Assembly (NCBI GenBank): GCA_037013495.1
Contig: CM072801.1
Coordinates: forward strand, 31,794,001-31,858,000
Direction of reading: 5' to 3'
Origin: Hippophae tibetana
Taxonomy: Eukaryota > Streptophyta > Magnoliopsida > Rosales > Elaeagnaceae
Length of the DNA stretch: 64,000 bases
Each line of letters begins with the position of its first letter. Position 1 is the stretch's first letter. Below are positions 51,523-64,000 of this stretch, piece by piece. A program made the translations under genes and the position numbers. Under the pieces are notes generated by a model that had not been told where the DNA came from, ran no database searches, and worked only from the letters and a program-made list of their open reading frames with translations.

Positions 51523-54500
51523 TTGTATAACAAGTCTTGTGTCTTCTTACAATTTTGTAGTAATTATTTTGTCTTTCGATTTAACTTCCTAGTTTTATTT
51601 AAATTCTTTGTACTTTTTTCTTGTTTTATGTTTTCTGTGTGCAACCTATTTTTTCTTTTGAAAGAAACAATAGAGCTACTACATTTTGTAGTTTCAAGAA
51701 AAACTAGGTTATTAATATCTGTAGCAATATTAAACTATTGTAACTTTTTATCCGTGCATCGAAATGACTATTATAATGTTTCAAATCGCAGCTCTTTGGA
51801 TTCCTAAAAAGACAATGAAAGAATAGTTTGGTTATCGGCATTGTTTTAAGCAAAATTATTTTGTTTACACTACTTGCCAACCTCTAATAGGTTGGTGGCA
51901 TTTCATTGAATTGTTTTCTGTTCATGTTCTTTTTGGTTAAAATTTGATCATCTTAACACTATTCAAAGCAATTTAATCATTTTTAATCCTTTGAATTCCT
52001 AGGTTTTCCTCCTAAAGTTTCGTATCATTTGGTATCAAAGCCTTGGTTGCTGAAAATATGGTATCTATCTTCATATAATCATTTTTTGAATTTTACTTTT
52101 AAAAACACTTTGTCCATTTAATTATCTTTGCTTTCATAAGTTACAAACCACAAAGAAAGATAAATATTTGTATAACAAGTCTTTTTTTTTCTTACAATTT
52201 TGTAGTCATTATTTTGTCTTTCGATTTAATTTCTTAGTTTTATTTAAATTCTTTGTACCTTTTTCTTGTTTTATGTTTTCTGTGTGCAACCTATTTTTTC
52301 TTTTGAAAGACACAATAGAGCTACAACATTTCGTAGTTTCAAGAAAAACTAGGTTATTAATATAGGTGGCAATATCAAACTATTGTAACTTTTAATTTGT
52401 GCATCAAAATGGCTATTGTACTGTATCAAATCGTAGCCATTTCGATTCCTAAAAACACACTTCAAGAATAGTTTAGTTATTGGCATTTTTTTACCCCAAA
52501 ATTACTAAGTTTACAGTACTTCCCGACTTCTAAAAGATAGGTGGCATCTCATTGCGTTGTAATCTGTTCTTCTTCTTTCCGGTTCCAATTTGATAATCTT
52601 AACCCATTTCGAAGCAATTTACTCATTCTTAACCCTTCGAGTTCCTATGTTGTTCGCCTAAAGGTTCCGCTTCATTTTGTATCAAAGCTTTCTTTGCTGA
52701 AAATATGGTATCTATCTTCATATATTCATTTTTTGAATTTTACATTTAAAAACACTTTGTCCATTTAATTTTCTTTTCTTTCATAAGTAACAAACCACAA
52801 AGAAAGATGGATATTTGTATATAAAGTCTTCTGTCTTCTTACAATTTTGAAGTAATTATTTTGTCTTTCGATTTAATTTCCTAGTTTTATTTAAATTCTT
52901 TGTACTTTTTTCTTGTTTTATATTTCTGTGTGCAATCTATTTTTTCTTTTGAAAGAAACAATAGAGCTACTGCATTTTGTACTTTCAAGAAAAACTAGGT
53001 TATTAATATGGTTAGCAATATTAAACTATTGTAACTTTTAATCCATGCATCGAAATGACTATTATAATTTTTCAAATCGCAGCTCTTTGGATTCCTAAAA
53101 AGACAATGAAAGAATAGTTTTGTTATCGGCATTGTTTTAAGCAAAATTACTTTGTTTACACTACTTGCCAACCTCTAATAGGTTGGTGGCATTTCATTGC
53201 ATTGTTTTCTGTTCATGTTCTTTTTGGTTAAAATTTGATCATCTTAAAACTATTTTAAGCAATTTAATCATTTTTTATCCTTTGAGTTCCTAGGTTGTCC
53301 TCCTAAGTTTTCGCATCATTTGGTATCAAAGCCTTGGTTGCTGAAAATATGGTATCTATCTTCATATATTCATTTTTTGAATTTTACATTTAAAAACACT
53401 TTGTCCATTTAATTATCTTTGCTTTCATAAGTTACAAACCACAAAGAAAGATAAATATTTGTATAACAAGTCTTTTGTTTTCTTACAATTTTGTAGTCAT
53501 TATTTTGTCTTTCTATTTAATTTCTTAGTTTTATTTAAATTCTTTGTACCTTTTTCTTGTTTTATATTTTCTGTGTGCAACCTATTTTTTCTTTTGAAAG
53601 ACACAATAGAGCTACAACATTTCGTAGTTTCAAGAAAAACTAGGTTATTAATATCGGTGGCAATATCAAACTATTGTAACTTTTAATTTGTGCATCAAAA
53701 TGGCTATTGTACTGTATCAAATTGTAGCCATTTCGATTCCTAAAAACACACTGCAAGAATAGTTTAGTTATCGGCATTTTTTTACCCCAAAATTACTAAG
53801 TTTACAGTACTTGCCGACTTCTAAAAGATAGGTGGCATCTCATTGCGTTGTAATCTGTTCATCTTCTTTCCGGTTCCAATTTAATAATCTTAACCCATTT
53901 CGAAGCAATTTACTCATTCTTAACCCTTTGAGTTCCTATGTTGTTCGCCTAAAGGTTCCGCTTCATTTTGTATCAAAGCGTTGGTTGCTGAAAATATGGT
54001 ATATATCTTCATATATTCATTTTTTGAATTTTACATTTAAAAACACTTTGTCCATTTAATTTTCTTTGCTTTCATAAGTAACAAACCACAAAGAAAGATG
54101 GATATTTGTATATCAAGTCTTCTGTCTTCTTATAATTTTGTAGTAATTATTTTGTCTTTCGATTTAATTTCCTAGTTTTATTTAAATTCTTTGTACCTTT
54201 TTCTTGTTTTATGTTTTCTGTGTGCAACCTAATTTTTCTTTTGAAAGAAACATTAAAGCTACAACATTTCGTAGTTTCAAGAAAAACGAGGTTATTAATA
54301 TCGGTGGCAATATCAAACTATTGTAACTTTTAATTTGTGCATCAAAATTACTATTATAATGTTTCAAATCGCAGCTCTTTGGATTCCTAAAAAGACAATG
54401 AAAGAATAGTTTGGTTATCGGCATTTTTTAAAGCAAAATTACTTTGTTTACACTACTTGCCAACCTCTAATAGGTTGGTGGCATTTCATTGCATTGTTTT

Positions 54501-56042
54501 CTGTTCATGTTCTTTTTGGTTAAAATTTGATCATCTTAACACTATTCTACGAAATTTAATCATTTTTAATCCTTTGAGTTCCTAGGTTGTCCTCCTAAAG
54601 TTTGGCATCATTTGGTATCAAAGCCTTGGTTGCTGAAAATATGGTATATGTCTTCATATATTCATTTTTTGAATTTTACATTTAAAAACACTTTGTCCAT
54701 TTAATTTTATTCGCTTTCATAAGTAACAAACCACAAAGAAAGATAGATATTTGTATAACAAGTCTTCTGTCTTCTTATAATTTTGTAGTAATCATTTTGT
54801 CTTTTTATTTAATTTCCTAGTTTTATTTAAATTCTTTGTACTTTTTTCTTGTTTTATATTTTCTGTGTGCAACCTATTTTTTCTTTTGAAAGAAACAATA
54901 GAGCTACTACATTTTGTAGTTTCAAGAAAAAGTAGGTTATTAATATCGATAGCAATATTAAACTATTGTAACTTTTAATCCGTGCATCGAAATTACTATT
55001 ATAATGTTTCAAATCGCAGCTCTTTGGATTCCTAAAAAGACAATGAAAGAATAGTTTGGTTATCGGCATTTTTTTAAGCAAAATTACTTTGTTTACACTA
55101 CTTGCCAACCTCTAAATGGTTGGTGGCATTTCATTGCATTGTTTTCTGTTCATGTTCTTTTTGGTTAAAATTTGATCATCTTACCACTATTCAAAGCAAT
55201 TTAATCATTTTTAATCCTTTGAATTCCTAGGTTGTCCTCCTAAGTTTTCGCATCATTTGGTATCAAAGCCTTGGTTGCTGAAAATATGGTATCTATCTTC
55301 ATATATTCATTTTTTGAATTTTACATTTAAAAACACTTTGTCCATTTAATTATCTTTGCTTTCATAAGTTACAAACCACAAAGAAAGATAAATATTTGTA
55401 TAACAAGTCTTTTGTTTTCTTACAATTTTGTAGTCATTATTTTGTCTTTCTATTTAATTTCTTAGTTTTATTTAAATTCTTTGTACCTTTTTCTTGTTTT
55501 ATATTTTCTGTGTGCAACCTATTTTTTCTTTTGAAAGACACAATAGAGCTACAACATTTCGTAGTTTCAAGAAAAACTAGGTTATTAATATCGGTGGCAA
55601 TATCAAACTATTGTAACTTTTAATTTGTGCATCAAAATGGCTATTGTACTGTATCAAATTGTAGCCATTTCGATTCCTAAAAACACACTGCAAGAATAGT
55701 TTAGTTATCGGCATTTTTTTACCCCAAAATTACTAAGTTTACAGTACTTGCCGACTTCTAAAAGATAGGTGGCATCTCATTGCGTTGTAATCTGTTCATC
55801 TTCTTTCCGGTTCCAATTTAATAATCTTAACCCATTTCGAAGCAATTTACTCATTCTTAACCCTTTGAGTTCCTATGTTGTTCGCCTAAAGGTTCCGCTT
55901 CATTTTGTATCAAAGCGTTGGTTGCTGAAAATATGGTATATATCTTCATATATTCATTTTTTGAATTTTACATTTAAAAACACTTTGTCCATTTAATTTT
56001 CTTTGCTTTCATAAGTAACAAACCACAAAGAAAGATGGATAT
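51523..56042. repeat. Mixed A/B block with a 1937-bp spaced duplication
   Basis: Units B 51523, A 52168, B 52815, A 53459, B 54106, B 54751, A 55396. There is no S unit. A stretch of about 0.9 kb (about 53290-54196) reappears almost unchanged 1937 bp later (about 55227-56133), while the sequence on either side differs. The unit at 55396 is the last A-type monomer in the window. Confidence 0.87.
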
Positions 56043-59000
56043 TTGTATATCAAGTCTTCTGTCTTCTTATAATTTTGTAGTAATTATTTTGTCTTTCGAT
56101 TTAATTTCCTAGTTTTATTTAAATTCTTTGTACTTTTTTCTTGTTTTATATTTTCTGTGTGCAATCTATTTTTTCTTTTGAAAGAAACAATAGAGCTACT
56201 GCATTTTGTAGTTTCAAGAAAAACCAGGTTATTAATATGGGTAGCAATATTAAACTATTGTAACTTTTAATCCGTGCATCGAAATGACTATTATAATTTT
56301 TCAAATCGCAGCTCTTTGGATTCCTAAAAAGACAATGAAAGAATAGTTTGGTTATCGGCATTGTTTTAAGCAAAATTACATTGTTTACACTACTTGCCAA
56401 CCTCTACTAGGTTGGTGGCATTTCATTGCATTGTTTTCTATTCATGTTCTTTTTCGTTAAAATTTGATCATCTTAACACTATTCTAAGCAATTTAATCAT
56501 TTTTTATCCTTTGAGTTCCTAGGTTGTCCTCGTAAAGTTTCGCATCATTTGGTATCAAAGCCTTGGTTGCTGAAAATATGGTATCTACCTTCATATATTC
56601 ATTTTTTGAATTTTACATTTAAAAACAGTTTGTCCATTTAATTTTCTTTGCTTTCATAAGTTACAAACCACAAAGAAAGATAAATATTTGTATAACAAGT
56701 CTTGTGTCTTCTTACAATTTTATAGTTACTATTTTCTCTTTCGATTTAATTTCCTAGTTTTATTTAAATTCTTTGTACCTTTTTCTTGTTTTATGTTTTC
56801 TGTGTGCAACCTAATTTTTCTTTTGAAAGAAACATTAGAGCTACAACATTTCGTAGTTTCAACAAAAACTAGGTTATTAATATCGGTGGCAATATCAAAC
56901 TATTGTAACTTTTTATTTGTGCATCAAAATTACTATTATAATGTTTCAAATCGCAGCTCTTTGGATTCCTAAAAAGACAATGAAAGAATAGTTTGGTTAT
57001 CGGCATTTTTTTAAGCAAAATTACTTTGTTTACACTACTTGCCAACCTCTAATAGGTTGGTGGCATTTCATTGCATTGTTTTCTGTTCATATTCTTTTTG
57101 GTTAAAATTTGATCATCTTAACACTATTCTAAGCAATTTAATCATTTTTAATCCTTTGAGTTCCTAGGTTGTCCTCGTAATGTTTCGCATCATTTGGTAT
57201 CAAAGCCTTGGATGCTGAAAATATGGTATCTACCTTCATATATTCATTTTTTGAATTTTACATTTAAAAACACTTTGTCCATTTAATTTTATTCGCTTTC
57301 ATAAGTAACAAACCACAAAGAAAGATAGATATTTGTATAACAAGTCTTCTATCTTCTTATAATTTTGTAGTAATTATTTTGTCTTTTTATTTAATTTCCT
57401 AGTTTTATTTAAATTCTTTGTTCCTTTTTCTTGTTTTATATTTCTGTGTGCAATCTATTTTTTCTTTTGAAAGAAACAATAGAGCTACTGCATTTTGTAG
57501 TTTCAAGAAAAACTAGGTTATTAATATGGGTAGCAATATTAAACTATTGTAACTTTTAATCCGTGCATCGAAATGACTATTATAATTTTTCAAATCGCAG
57601 CTCTTTGGATTCCTAAAAAGACAATGAAAGAATAGTTTTGTTATCGGCATTGTTTTAAGCAAAATTACTTTGTTTACACTACTTGCCAACCTCTAATAGG
57701 TTGGTGGCATTTCATTGCATTGTTTTCTGTTCATGTTCTTTTTGGTTAAAATTTGATCATCTTAACACTATTCTAAGCAATTTAATCATTTTTTATCCTT
57801 TGAGTTCCTAGGTTGTCCTCGTAAAGTTTCGCATCATTTGGTATCAAAGCCTTGGTTGCTGAAAATATGGTATCTACCTTCATATATTCATTTTTTGAAT
57901 TTTACATTTAAAAACACTTTGTCCATTTAATTTTCTTTGCTTTCATAAGTTACAAACCACAAAGAAATATAAATATTTGTATAACAAGTCTTGTGTCTTC
58001 TTACAATTTTATAGTTACTATTTTCTCTTTCGATTTAATTTCCTAGTTTTATTTAAATTGTTTGTACCTTTTTCTTGTTTTATGTTTTCTGGGTGCAACC
58101 TAATTTTTCTTTTGAAAGAAACATTAAAGCTACAACATTTCGTAGTTTCAAGAAAAACTAGGTTATTAATATCGGTGGCAATATCAAACTATTGTAACTT
58201 TTAATTTGTGCATCGAAATTACTATTATAATGTTTCAAATCGCAGCTCTTTGGATTCCTAAAAAGACAATGAAAGAATAGTTTGGTTATCGGCATTTTTT
58301 AAAGCAAAATTACTTTGTTTACACTACTTGCCAACCTCTAATAGGTTGGTGGCATTTCATTGCATTGTTTTCTGTTCATGTTCTTTTTGGTTAAAATTTG
58401 ATCATCTTAACACTATTCTAAGAAATTTAATCATTTTTAATCCTTTGAGTTCCTAGGTTGTCCTCCTATAGTTTCGCATCATTTGGTATCAAAGCCTTGG
58501 TTGCTGAAAATATGGTATCTGTCTTCATATATTCATTTTTTGAATTTTACATTTAAAAACACTTTGTCCATTTAATTTTATTCGCTTTCATAAGTAACAA
58601 ACCACAAAGAAAGATAGATATTTGTATAACAAGTCATCTGTCTTCTTATAATTTTGTAGTAATTATTTTGTCTTTTTATTTAATTTCCTAGTTTTATTTA
58701 AATTCTTTGTACTTTTTTCTTGTTTTATATTTTCTGTGTGGAACCTATTTTTTCTTTTGAAAGAAACAATAGAGCTACTACATTTTGTAGTTTCAAGAAA
58801 AAGTTGGTTATTAATATCGGTAGCAATATTAAACTATTGTAACTTTTAATCCGTGCATCGAAATTACTATTATAATGTTTCAAATCGCAGCTCTTTGGAT
58901 TCCTAAAAAGACAATGAAAGAATAGTTTGGTTATCGGCATTTTTTAAGCAAAATTACTTTGTTTACACTACTTGCCAACCTCTAATAGGTTGGTGGCATT

Positions 59001-62000
59001 TTATTGCATTGTTATCTGTTCATGTTCTTTTTGGTTAAAAATTGATCATCTTAACACTATTCAAAGCAATTTAATCATTTTTAATCCTTTGACTTCCTAG
59101 GTTGTCCTCCTAAGTTTTCGCATCATTTGGTATCAAAGCCTTGGTTGCTGAAAATATGGTATCTATCTTCATATATTCATTTTTTGAATTTTACATTTAA
59201 AAACACTTTGTCCATTTAATTATCTTTGCTTTCATAAGTTACAAACCACAAAGAAAGATAAATATTTATATAACAAGTCTTTTGTTTTCTTACAATTTTG
59301 TAGTCATTATTTTGTCTTTCTATTTAATTTCTTAGTTTTATTTAAATTCTTTGTACCTTTTTCTTGTTTTATGTTTTCTGTGTGCAACCTAATTTTTCTT
59401 TTGAAAGACACAATAGAGCTACAACATTTCGTAGTTTCAAAAAAAACTAGGTTATTAATATCGGTGGCAATATCAAACTATTGTAACTTTTAATTTGTGC
59501 ATCAAAATTACTATTATAATGTTTCAAATCGCAGCTCTTCTGATTCCTAAAAAGACAATGAAAGAATAGTTTGGTTATCGGCATTTTTTAAAGCAAAATT
59601 ACTTTGTTTACACTACTTGCCAACCTCTAATAGGTTGGTGGCATTTCATTGCATTGTTTTCTGTTCATGTTCTTTTTGGTTAAAATTTGATCATCATAAC
59701 ACTATTCTAAGAAATTTAATCATTTTTAATCCTTTGAGTTCCTAAGTTGTCCTCCTAAAGTTTCGCATCATTTGGTATCAAAGCCTTGGTTGCTGAAAAT
59801 ATGGTATCTCTCTTCATATATTCATTTTTTGAATTTTACATTTAAAAACACTTTGTCCATTTAATTGTATTCGCTTTCATAAGTAACAAACCACAAAGAA
59901 AGATAGATATTTGTATAACAAGTCTTCTGTCTTCTTATAATTTTGTAGTAATTATTTTGTCTTTTTATTTAATTTCCTAGTTTTATTTAAATTCTTTGTA
60001 CTTTTTTCTTGTTTTATATTTTCTGTGTGCAACCTATTTTTTCTTTTGAAAGAAACAATAGAGCTACTACATTTTGTAGTTTCAAGAAAAAGTAGGTTAT
60101 TAATATCGGTAGCAATATTAAACTATTGTAACTTTTAATCCGTGCATCGAAATTACTATTATAATGTTTCAAATCGCAGCTCTTTGGATTCCTAAAAAGA
60201 CAATGAAAGAATAGTTTGGTTATCGGCATTGTTTTAAGAAAAATTACTTTGTTTACTCTACTTGCCAACCTCTAATAGGTTGGTGGCATTTTATTGCATT
60301 GTTATCTGTTCATGTTCTTTTTGGTTAAAAATTGATCATCTTAACACTATTCAAAGCAATTTAATCATTTTTAATCCTTTGAATTCCTAGGTTGTCCTCC
60401 TAAGTTTTCGCATCATTTGGTATCAAAGCCTTGGTTGCTGAAAATATGGTATCTACCTTCATATATTCATTTTTTGAATTTTACATTTAAAAACACTTTG
60501 TCCATTTAATTTTCTTTGCTTTCATAAGTTACAAACCACAAAGAAAGATAAATATTTGTAGAACAAGTCTTGTGTCTTCTTACAATTTTATAGTTACTAT
60601 TTTCTCTTTCGATTTAATTTCCTAGTTTTATTTAAATTCTTTGTACCTTTTTCTTGTTTTATGTTTTCTGTGTGCAACCTAATTTTTCTTTTGAAAGAAA
60701 CATTAGAGCTACAACATTTCGTAGTTTCAAGAAAAACTAGGTTATTAATATCGGTGGCAATATCAAACTATTGTAACTTTTTATTTGTGCATCAAAATTA
60801 CTATTATAATGTTTCAAATCGCAGCTCTTTGGATTCCTAAAAGGACAATGAAAGAATAGTTTGGTTATCGGCATTTTTTTAAGCAAAATTACTTTGTTTA
60901 CACTACTTGCCAACCTCTAATAGGTTGGTGGCATTTCATTGCATTGTTTTCTGTTCATGTTCTTTTTGGTTAAAATTTGATCATCTTAACACTATTCTAA
61001 GCAATTTAATCATTTTTAATCCTTTGAGTTCCTAGGTTGTCCTCGTAAAGTTTCGCATCATTTGGTATCAAAGCCTTGGATGCTGAAAATATGGTATCTA
61101 CCTTCATATATTCATTTTTTGAATTTTACATTTAAAAACACTTTGTCCATTTAATTTTATTCGCTTTCATAAGTAACAAACCACAAAGAAAGATAGATAT
61201 TTGTATAACAAGTCTTCTGTCTTCTTATAATTTTGTAGTAATTATTTTGTCTTTTTATTTAATTTACTAGTTTTATTTAAATTCTTTGTACCTTTTTCTT
61301 GTTTTAGGTTTTCTGTGTGCAACGTAATTTTTCTTTTGAAAGAAACATTAGAGCTACAACATTTCGTAGTTTCAAGAAAAACTAGGTTATTAATATCGGT
61401 GGCAATATCAAACTATTGTAACTTTTAATTTGTGCATCAAAATTACTATTATAATGTTTCAAATCGAAGCTCTTTGGATTCCTAAAAAGACAATGAAAGA
61501 ATAGTTTGGTTATCGGCATTTTTTTAAGCAAAATTACTTTGTTTACACTACTTGCCAACCTCTAATAGGTTGGTGGCATTTCATTGCATTGTTTTCTGTT
61601 CATGTTCTTTTTGGTTAAAATTTGATCATCTTAACACTATTTTAAGCAATTTAATCATTTTTAATCCATTGAGTTCCTAGGTTGTCCTCCTAAAGTTTCG
61701 CATCATTTGGTATCAAAGCCTTGGTTGCTGAAAATATGGTATCTGTCTTCATATATTCATTTTTTGAATTTTACATTTAAAAACACTTTGTCCATTTAAT
61801 TTTATTCGCTTTCATAAGTAACAAACCACAAAGAAAGATAGATATTTGTATAACAAGTCTTCTGTCTTCTTATAATTTTGTAGTAATTATTTTGTCTTTT
61901 TATTTAATTTCCTAGTTTTATTTAAATTCTTTGTACTTTTTTCTTGTTTTATATTTTCTGTGTGCAACCTATTTTTTCTTTTGAAAGAAACAATAGAGCT

Positions 62001-64000
62001 ACTACATTTTGTAGTTTCAAGAAAAAGTTGGTTATTAATATCGGTAGCAATATTAAACTATTGTAACTTTTAATCCGTCCATCAAAATTACTATTATAAT
62101 GTTTCAAATCGCAGCTCTTTGGATTCCTAAAAAGACAATGAAAGAATAGTTTGGTTATCGGCATTGTTTTAAGCAAAATTACTTTGTTTACACTACTTGC
62201 CAACCTCTAATAGGTTGGTGGCATTTTATTGCATTGTTATCTGTTCATGTTCTTTTTGGTTAAAAATTGATCATCTTAACACTATTCAAAGCAATTTAAT
62301 CATTTTTAATCCTTTGAATTCCTAGGTTGTCCTCCTAAGTTTTCGCATCATTTGGTATCAAAGCCTTGGTTGCTGAAAATATGGTATCTATCTTCATATA
62401 TTCATTTTTTGAATTTTACATTTAAAAACACTTTGTCCATTTAATTATCTTTGCTTTCATAAGTTACAAACCACAAAGAAAGATAAATATTTGTATAACA
62501 AGTCTTTTGTTTTCTTACAATTTTGTAGTCATTATTTTGTCTTTCTATTTAATTTCTTAGTTTTATTTAAATTTTTTGTACCTTTTTCTTGTTTTATGTT
62601 TTCTGTGTGCAACCTAATTTTTCTTTTGAAAGACACAATAGAGCTACAACATTTCGTAGTTTCAAGAAAAACTAGGTTATTAATATCGGTGGCAATATCA
62701 AACTATTGTAACTTTTAATTTGTGCATCAAAATTACTATTATAATGTTTCAAATCGCAGCTCTTTGGATTCCTAAAAAGACAATGAAAGAATAGTTTGGT
62801 TATCGGCATTTTTTAAAGCAAAATTACTTTGTTTACACTACTTGCCAACCTCTAATAGGATGGTGGCATTTCATTGCATTGTTTTCTGTTCATGTTCTTT
62901 TTGGTTAAAATTTGATCATCTTAACACTATTCTAAGAAATTTAATCATTTTTAATCCTTTGAGTTCCTAGGTTGTCCTCCTAAAGTTTCGCATCATTTGG
63001 TATCAAAGCCTTGGTTGCTGAAAATATGGTATCTATCTTCATATATTCATTTTTTGAATTTTACATTTAAAAACACTTTGTCCATTTAATTTTCTTTGCT
63101 TTCATAAGTTACAAACCACAAAGAAAGATAAATATTTGTATAACAAGTCTTGTGTCTTCTTACAATTTTATAGTTACTATTTTCTCTTTCGATTTAATTT
63201 CCTAGTTTTATTTAAATTCTTTGTACCTTTTTCTTGTTTTATGTTTTCTGTGTGCAACCTAATTTTTCTTTTGAAAGAAACATTAGAGCTACAACATTTC
63301 GTAGTTTCAAGAAAAACTAGGTTATTAATATCGGTGGCAATATCAAACTATTGTAACTTTTAATTTGTGCATCAAAATTACTATTATAATGTTTCAAATC
63401 GCAGCTCTTTGGATTCCTAAAAAGACAATGAAAGAATAGTTTGGTTATCGGCATTTTTTAAAGCAAAATTACTTTGTTTACACTACTTGCCAACCTCTAA
63501 TAGGTTGGTGGCATTTCATTGCATTGTTTTCTGTTCATGTTCTTTTTGGTTAAAATTTGATCATCTTAACACTATTCTAAGCAATTTAATAATTTTTAAT
63601 CCTTTGAGTTCCTAGGTTGTCCTCGTAAAGTTTCGCATCATTTGGTATCAAAGCCTTGGATGCTGAAAATATGGTATCTGTCTTCATATATTCATTTTTT
63701 GAATTTTACATTTAAAAACACTTTGTCAATTTAATTTTATTCGCTTTCATAAGTAACAAACCACAAAGAAAGATAGATATTTGTATAACAAGTCTTCTGT
63801 CTTCTTATAATTTTGTAGTAATTATTTTGTCTTTTTATTTAATTTCCTAGTTTTATTTAAATTCTTTGTACTTTTTTCTTGTTTTATATTTTCTGTGTGC
63901 AACCTATTTTTTCTTTTGAAAGAAACAATAGAGCTACTACATTTTGTAGTTTCAAGAAAAAGTAGGTTATTAATATCGATAGCAATATTAAACTATTGTA
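56043..64000. repeat. B-only monomer array to the right edge
   Basis: Twelve full units start at 56043, 56688, 57333, 57977, 58622, 59266, 59911, 60556, 61201, 61846, 62491 and 63136, with a partial one at 63781. All have the B-type middle (GGTTGGTGGCATTT). Private variants recur at multiples of 645, for example GCATTGTTATCTGTTC near 59007, 60297 and 62233. No A or S unit occurs. Confidence 0.9.

Larger units (their letters stand above)
7091..64000. repeat. Satellite array, about 645-bp monomer, with higher-order repeats
   Basis: From 7091 to the right edge everything is one tandem repeat. Phased at TTGTATAAC, unit starts include 7505, 8150, 8795, 9441, 10093, 11132, 11777 and onward to 63136 and 63781, with the usual spacing 645 (644-647). 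About 91 full units are present, plus partial units at both ends. Type A is recognised by GGTGGCATCTCATTGC, AACCCATTTCGAAGC, CTTCATTTTGTATC and CATAAGTAACAAACC. Type B is recognised by GGTTGGTGGCATTTCATTGC, AACACTATTCTAAGC, GCATCATTTGGTATC and CATAAGTTACAAACC. Type S is 457-458 bp. No gene, transposon insertion or spacer interrupts the array. I do not recognise the family. Confidence 0.97.

Noticed and set aside
11173-62203. Open frames of 60-91 codons on the minus strand of the satellite
   Set aside because: They overlap the plus-strand frames of the same monomer, have no family features and appear or vanish with single-base subtype differences.
7231-63363. Recurrent open frames of 71-94 codons on the plus strand, once or twice per monomer
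   Set aside because: Most begin at TTG or GTG, not ATG. They are hydrophobic low-complexity translations without a known domain and are repeatedly broken by the same variants that mark subtypes. They are open because the repeat is copied, not because of coding constraint.
7091-64000. CRISPR-like or gene-cluster interpretation of the regular repeats
   Set aside because: The repeat unit is 457-647 bp and directly adjacent to the next, with no unique spacers and no cas-like genes. This is a plant satellite.
7091-64000. Assembly artefact as the explanation of near-identical blocks
   Set aside because: Blocks differ by scattered private bases and nested changes, as expected of real copies. Exact copy numbers in the most uniform blocks (19116-27850 and 42401-51522) still depend on long-read support.
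7091-64000. rDNA intergenic spacer or 5S cluster
   Set aside because: No rRNA gene sequence is present, and the array has no transcription-unit-like GC-rich segments.

Overview
The window looks like plant heterochromatin, most likely from a dicot. It has two parts: the 5' portion of an Athila-type Ty3/gypsy LTR retrotransposon on the minus strand (1-7090), and a very long AT-rich satellite array (7091-64000) that continues past the right edge. I see no host gene, tRNA, rRNA or CRISPR array. The plant assignment rests on the Athila-type Gag, protease and reverse transcriptase and on the satellite plus LTR-element context. I cannot name the species.

Retrotransposon (read from high to low coordinates). 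A 5' LTR starts at 7090 with TG, exactly where the satellite stops. It carries a TATAAATA box at 6541-6534 and a CpG-rich block upstream of it. After a short leader come two separate, diverged gag genes in the same direction (5130-3787 and 3349-1751). These are followed by a decayed aspartic protease (1762-1131) and a decayed reverse transcriptase (1130 to the window edge). The breaks are a frameshift at the gag/protease boundary, a changed protease active site, two nonsense codons and two further frameshifts. Two gag genes in a row suggest a chimera or nested fragments, not a single intact element. The rest of pol and the 3' LTR would lie to the left of the window.

Satellite. The basic monomer is about 645 bp; I phase it at the TTGTATAAC motif and count about 91 full units. 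Two main subtypes (A and B) differ at many linked positions. A third type, S (457-458 bp, 13 copies), lacks about 188 bp and is B-like on its left and A-like on its right, so it looks like the product of one unequal exchange. The core is built from two modules, AB (1292 bp) and SAB (1747 bp), used as local higher-order repeats: AB x2, SAB x5, AB x3, SAB x3, ABSA (2394 bp) x2, ABSAB (about 3040 bp) x3. The left edge (7091-16531) has more diverged and rearranged units. The right end (56043-64000) is B-only and has no A or S.

Interpretation. The element appears to have inserted into, or at the edge of, a satellite domain that keeps evolving by unequal exchange. A centromeric or other heterochromatic location is plausible, because Athila elements are known to invade centromeric satellites in Arabidopsis, but nothing in this sequence proves centromere function. 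Short open frames recur in nearly every monomer; they follow from copying of the repeat and I do not treat them as genes.
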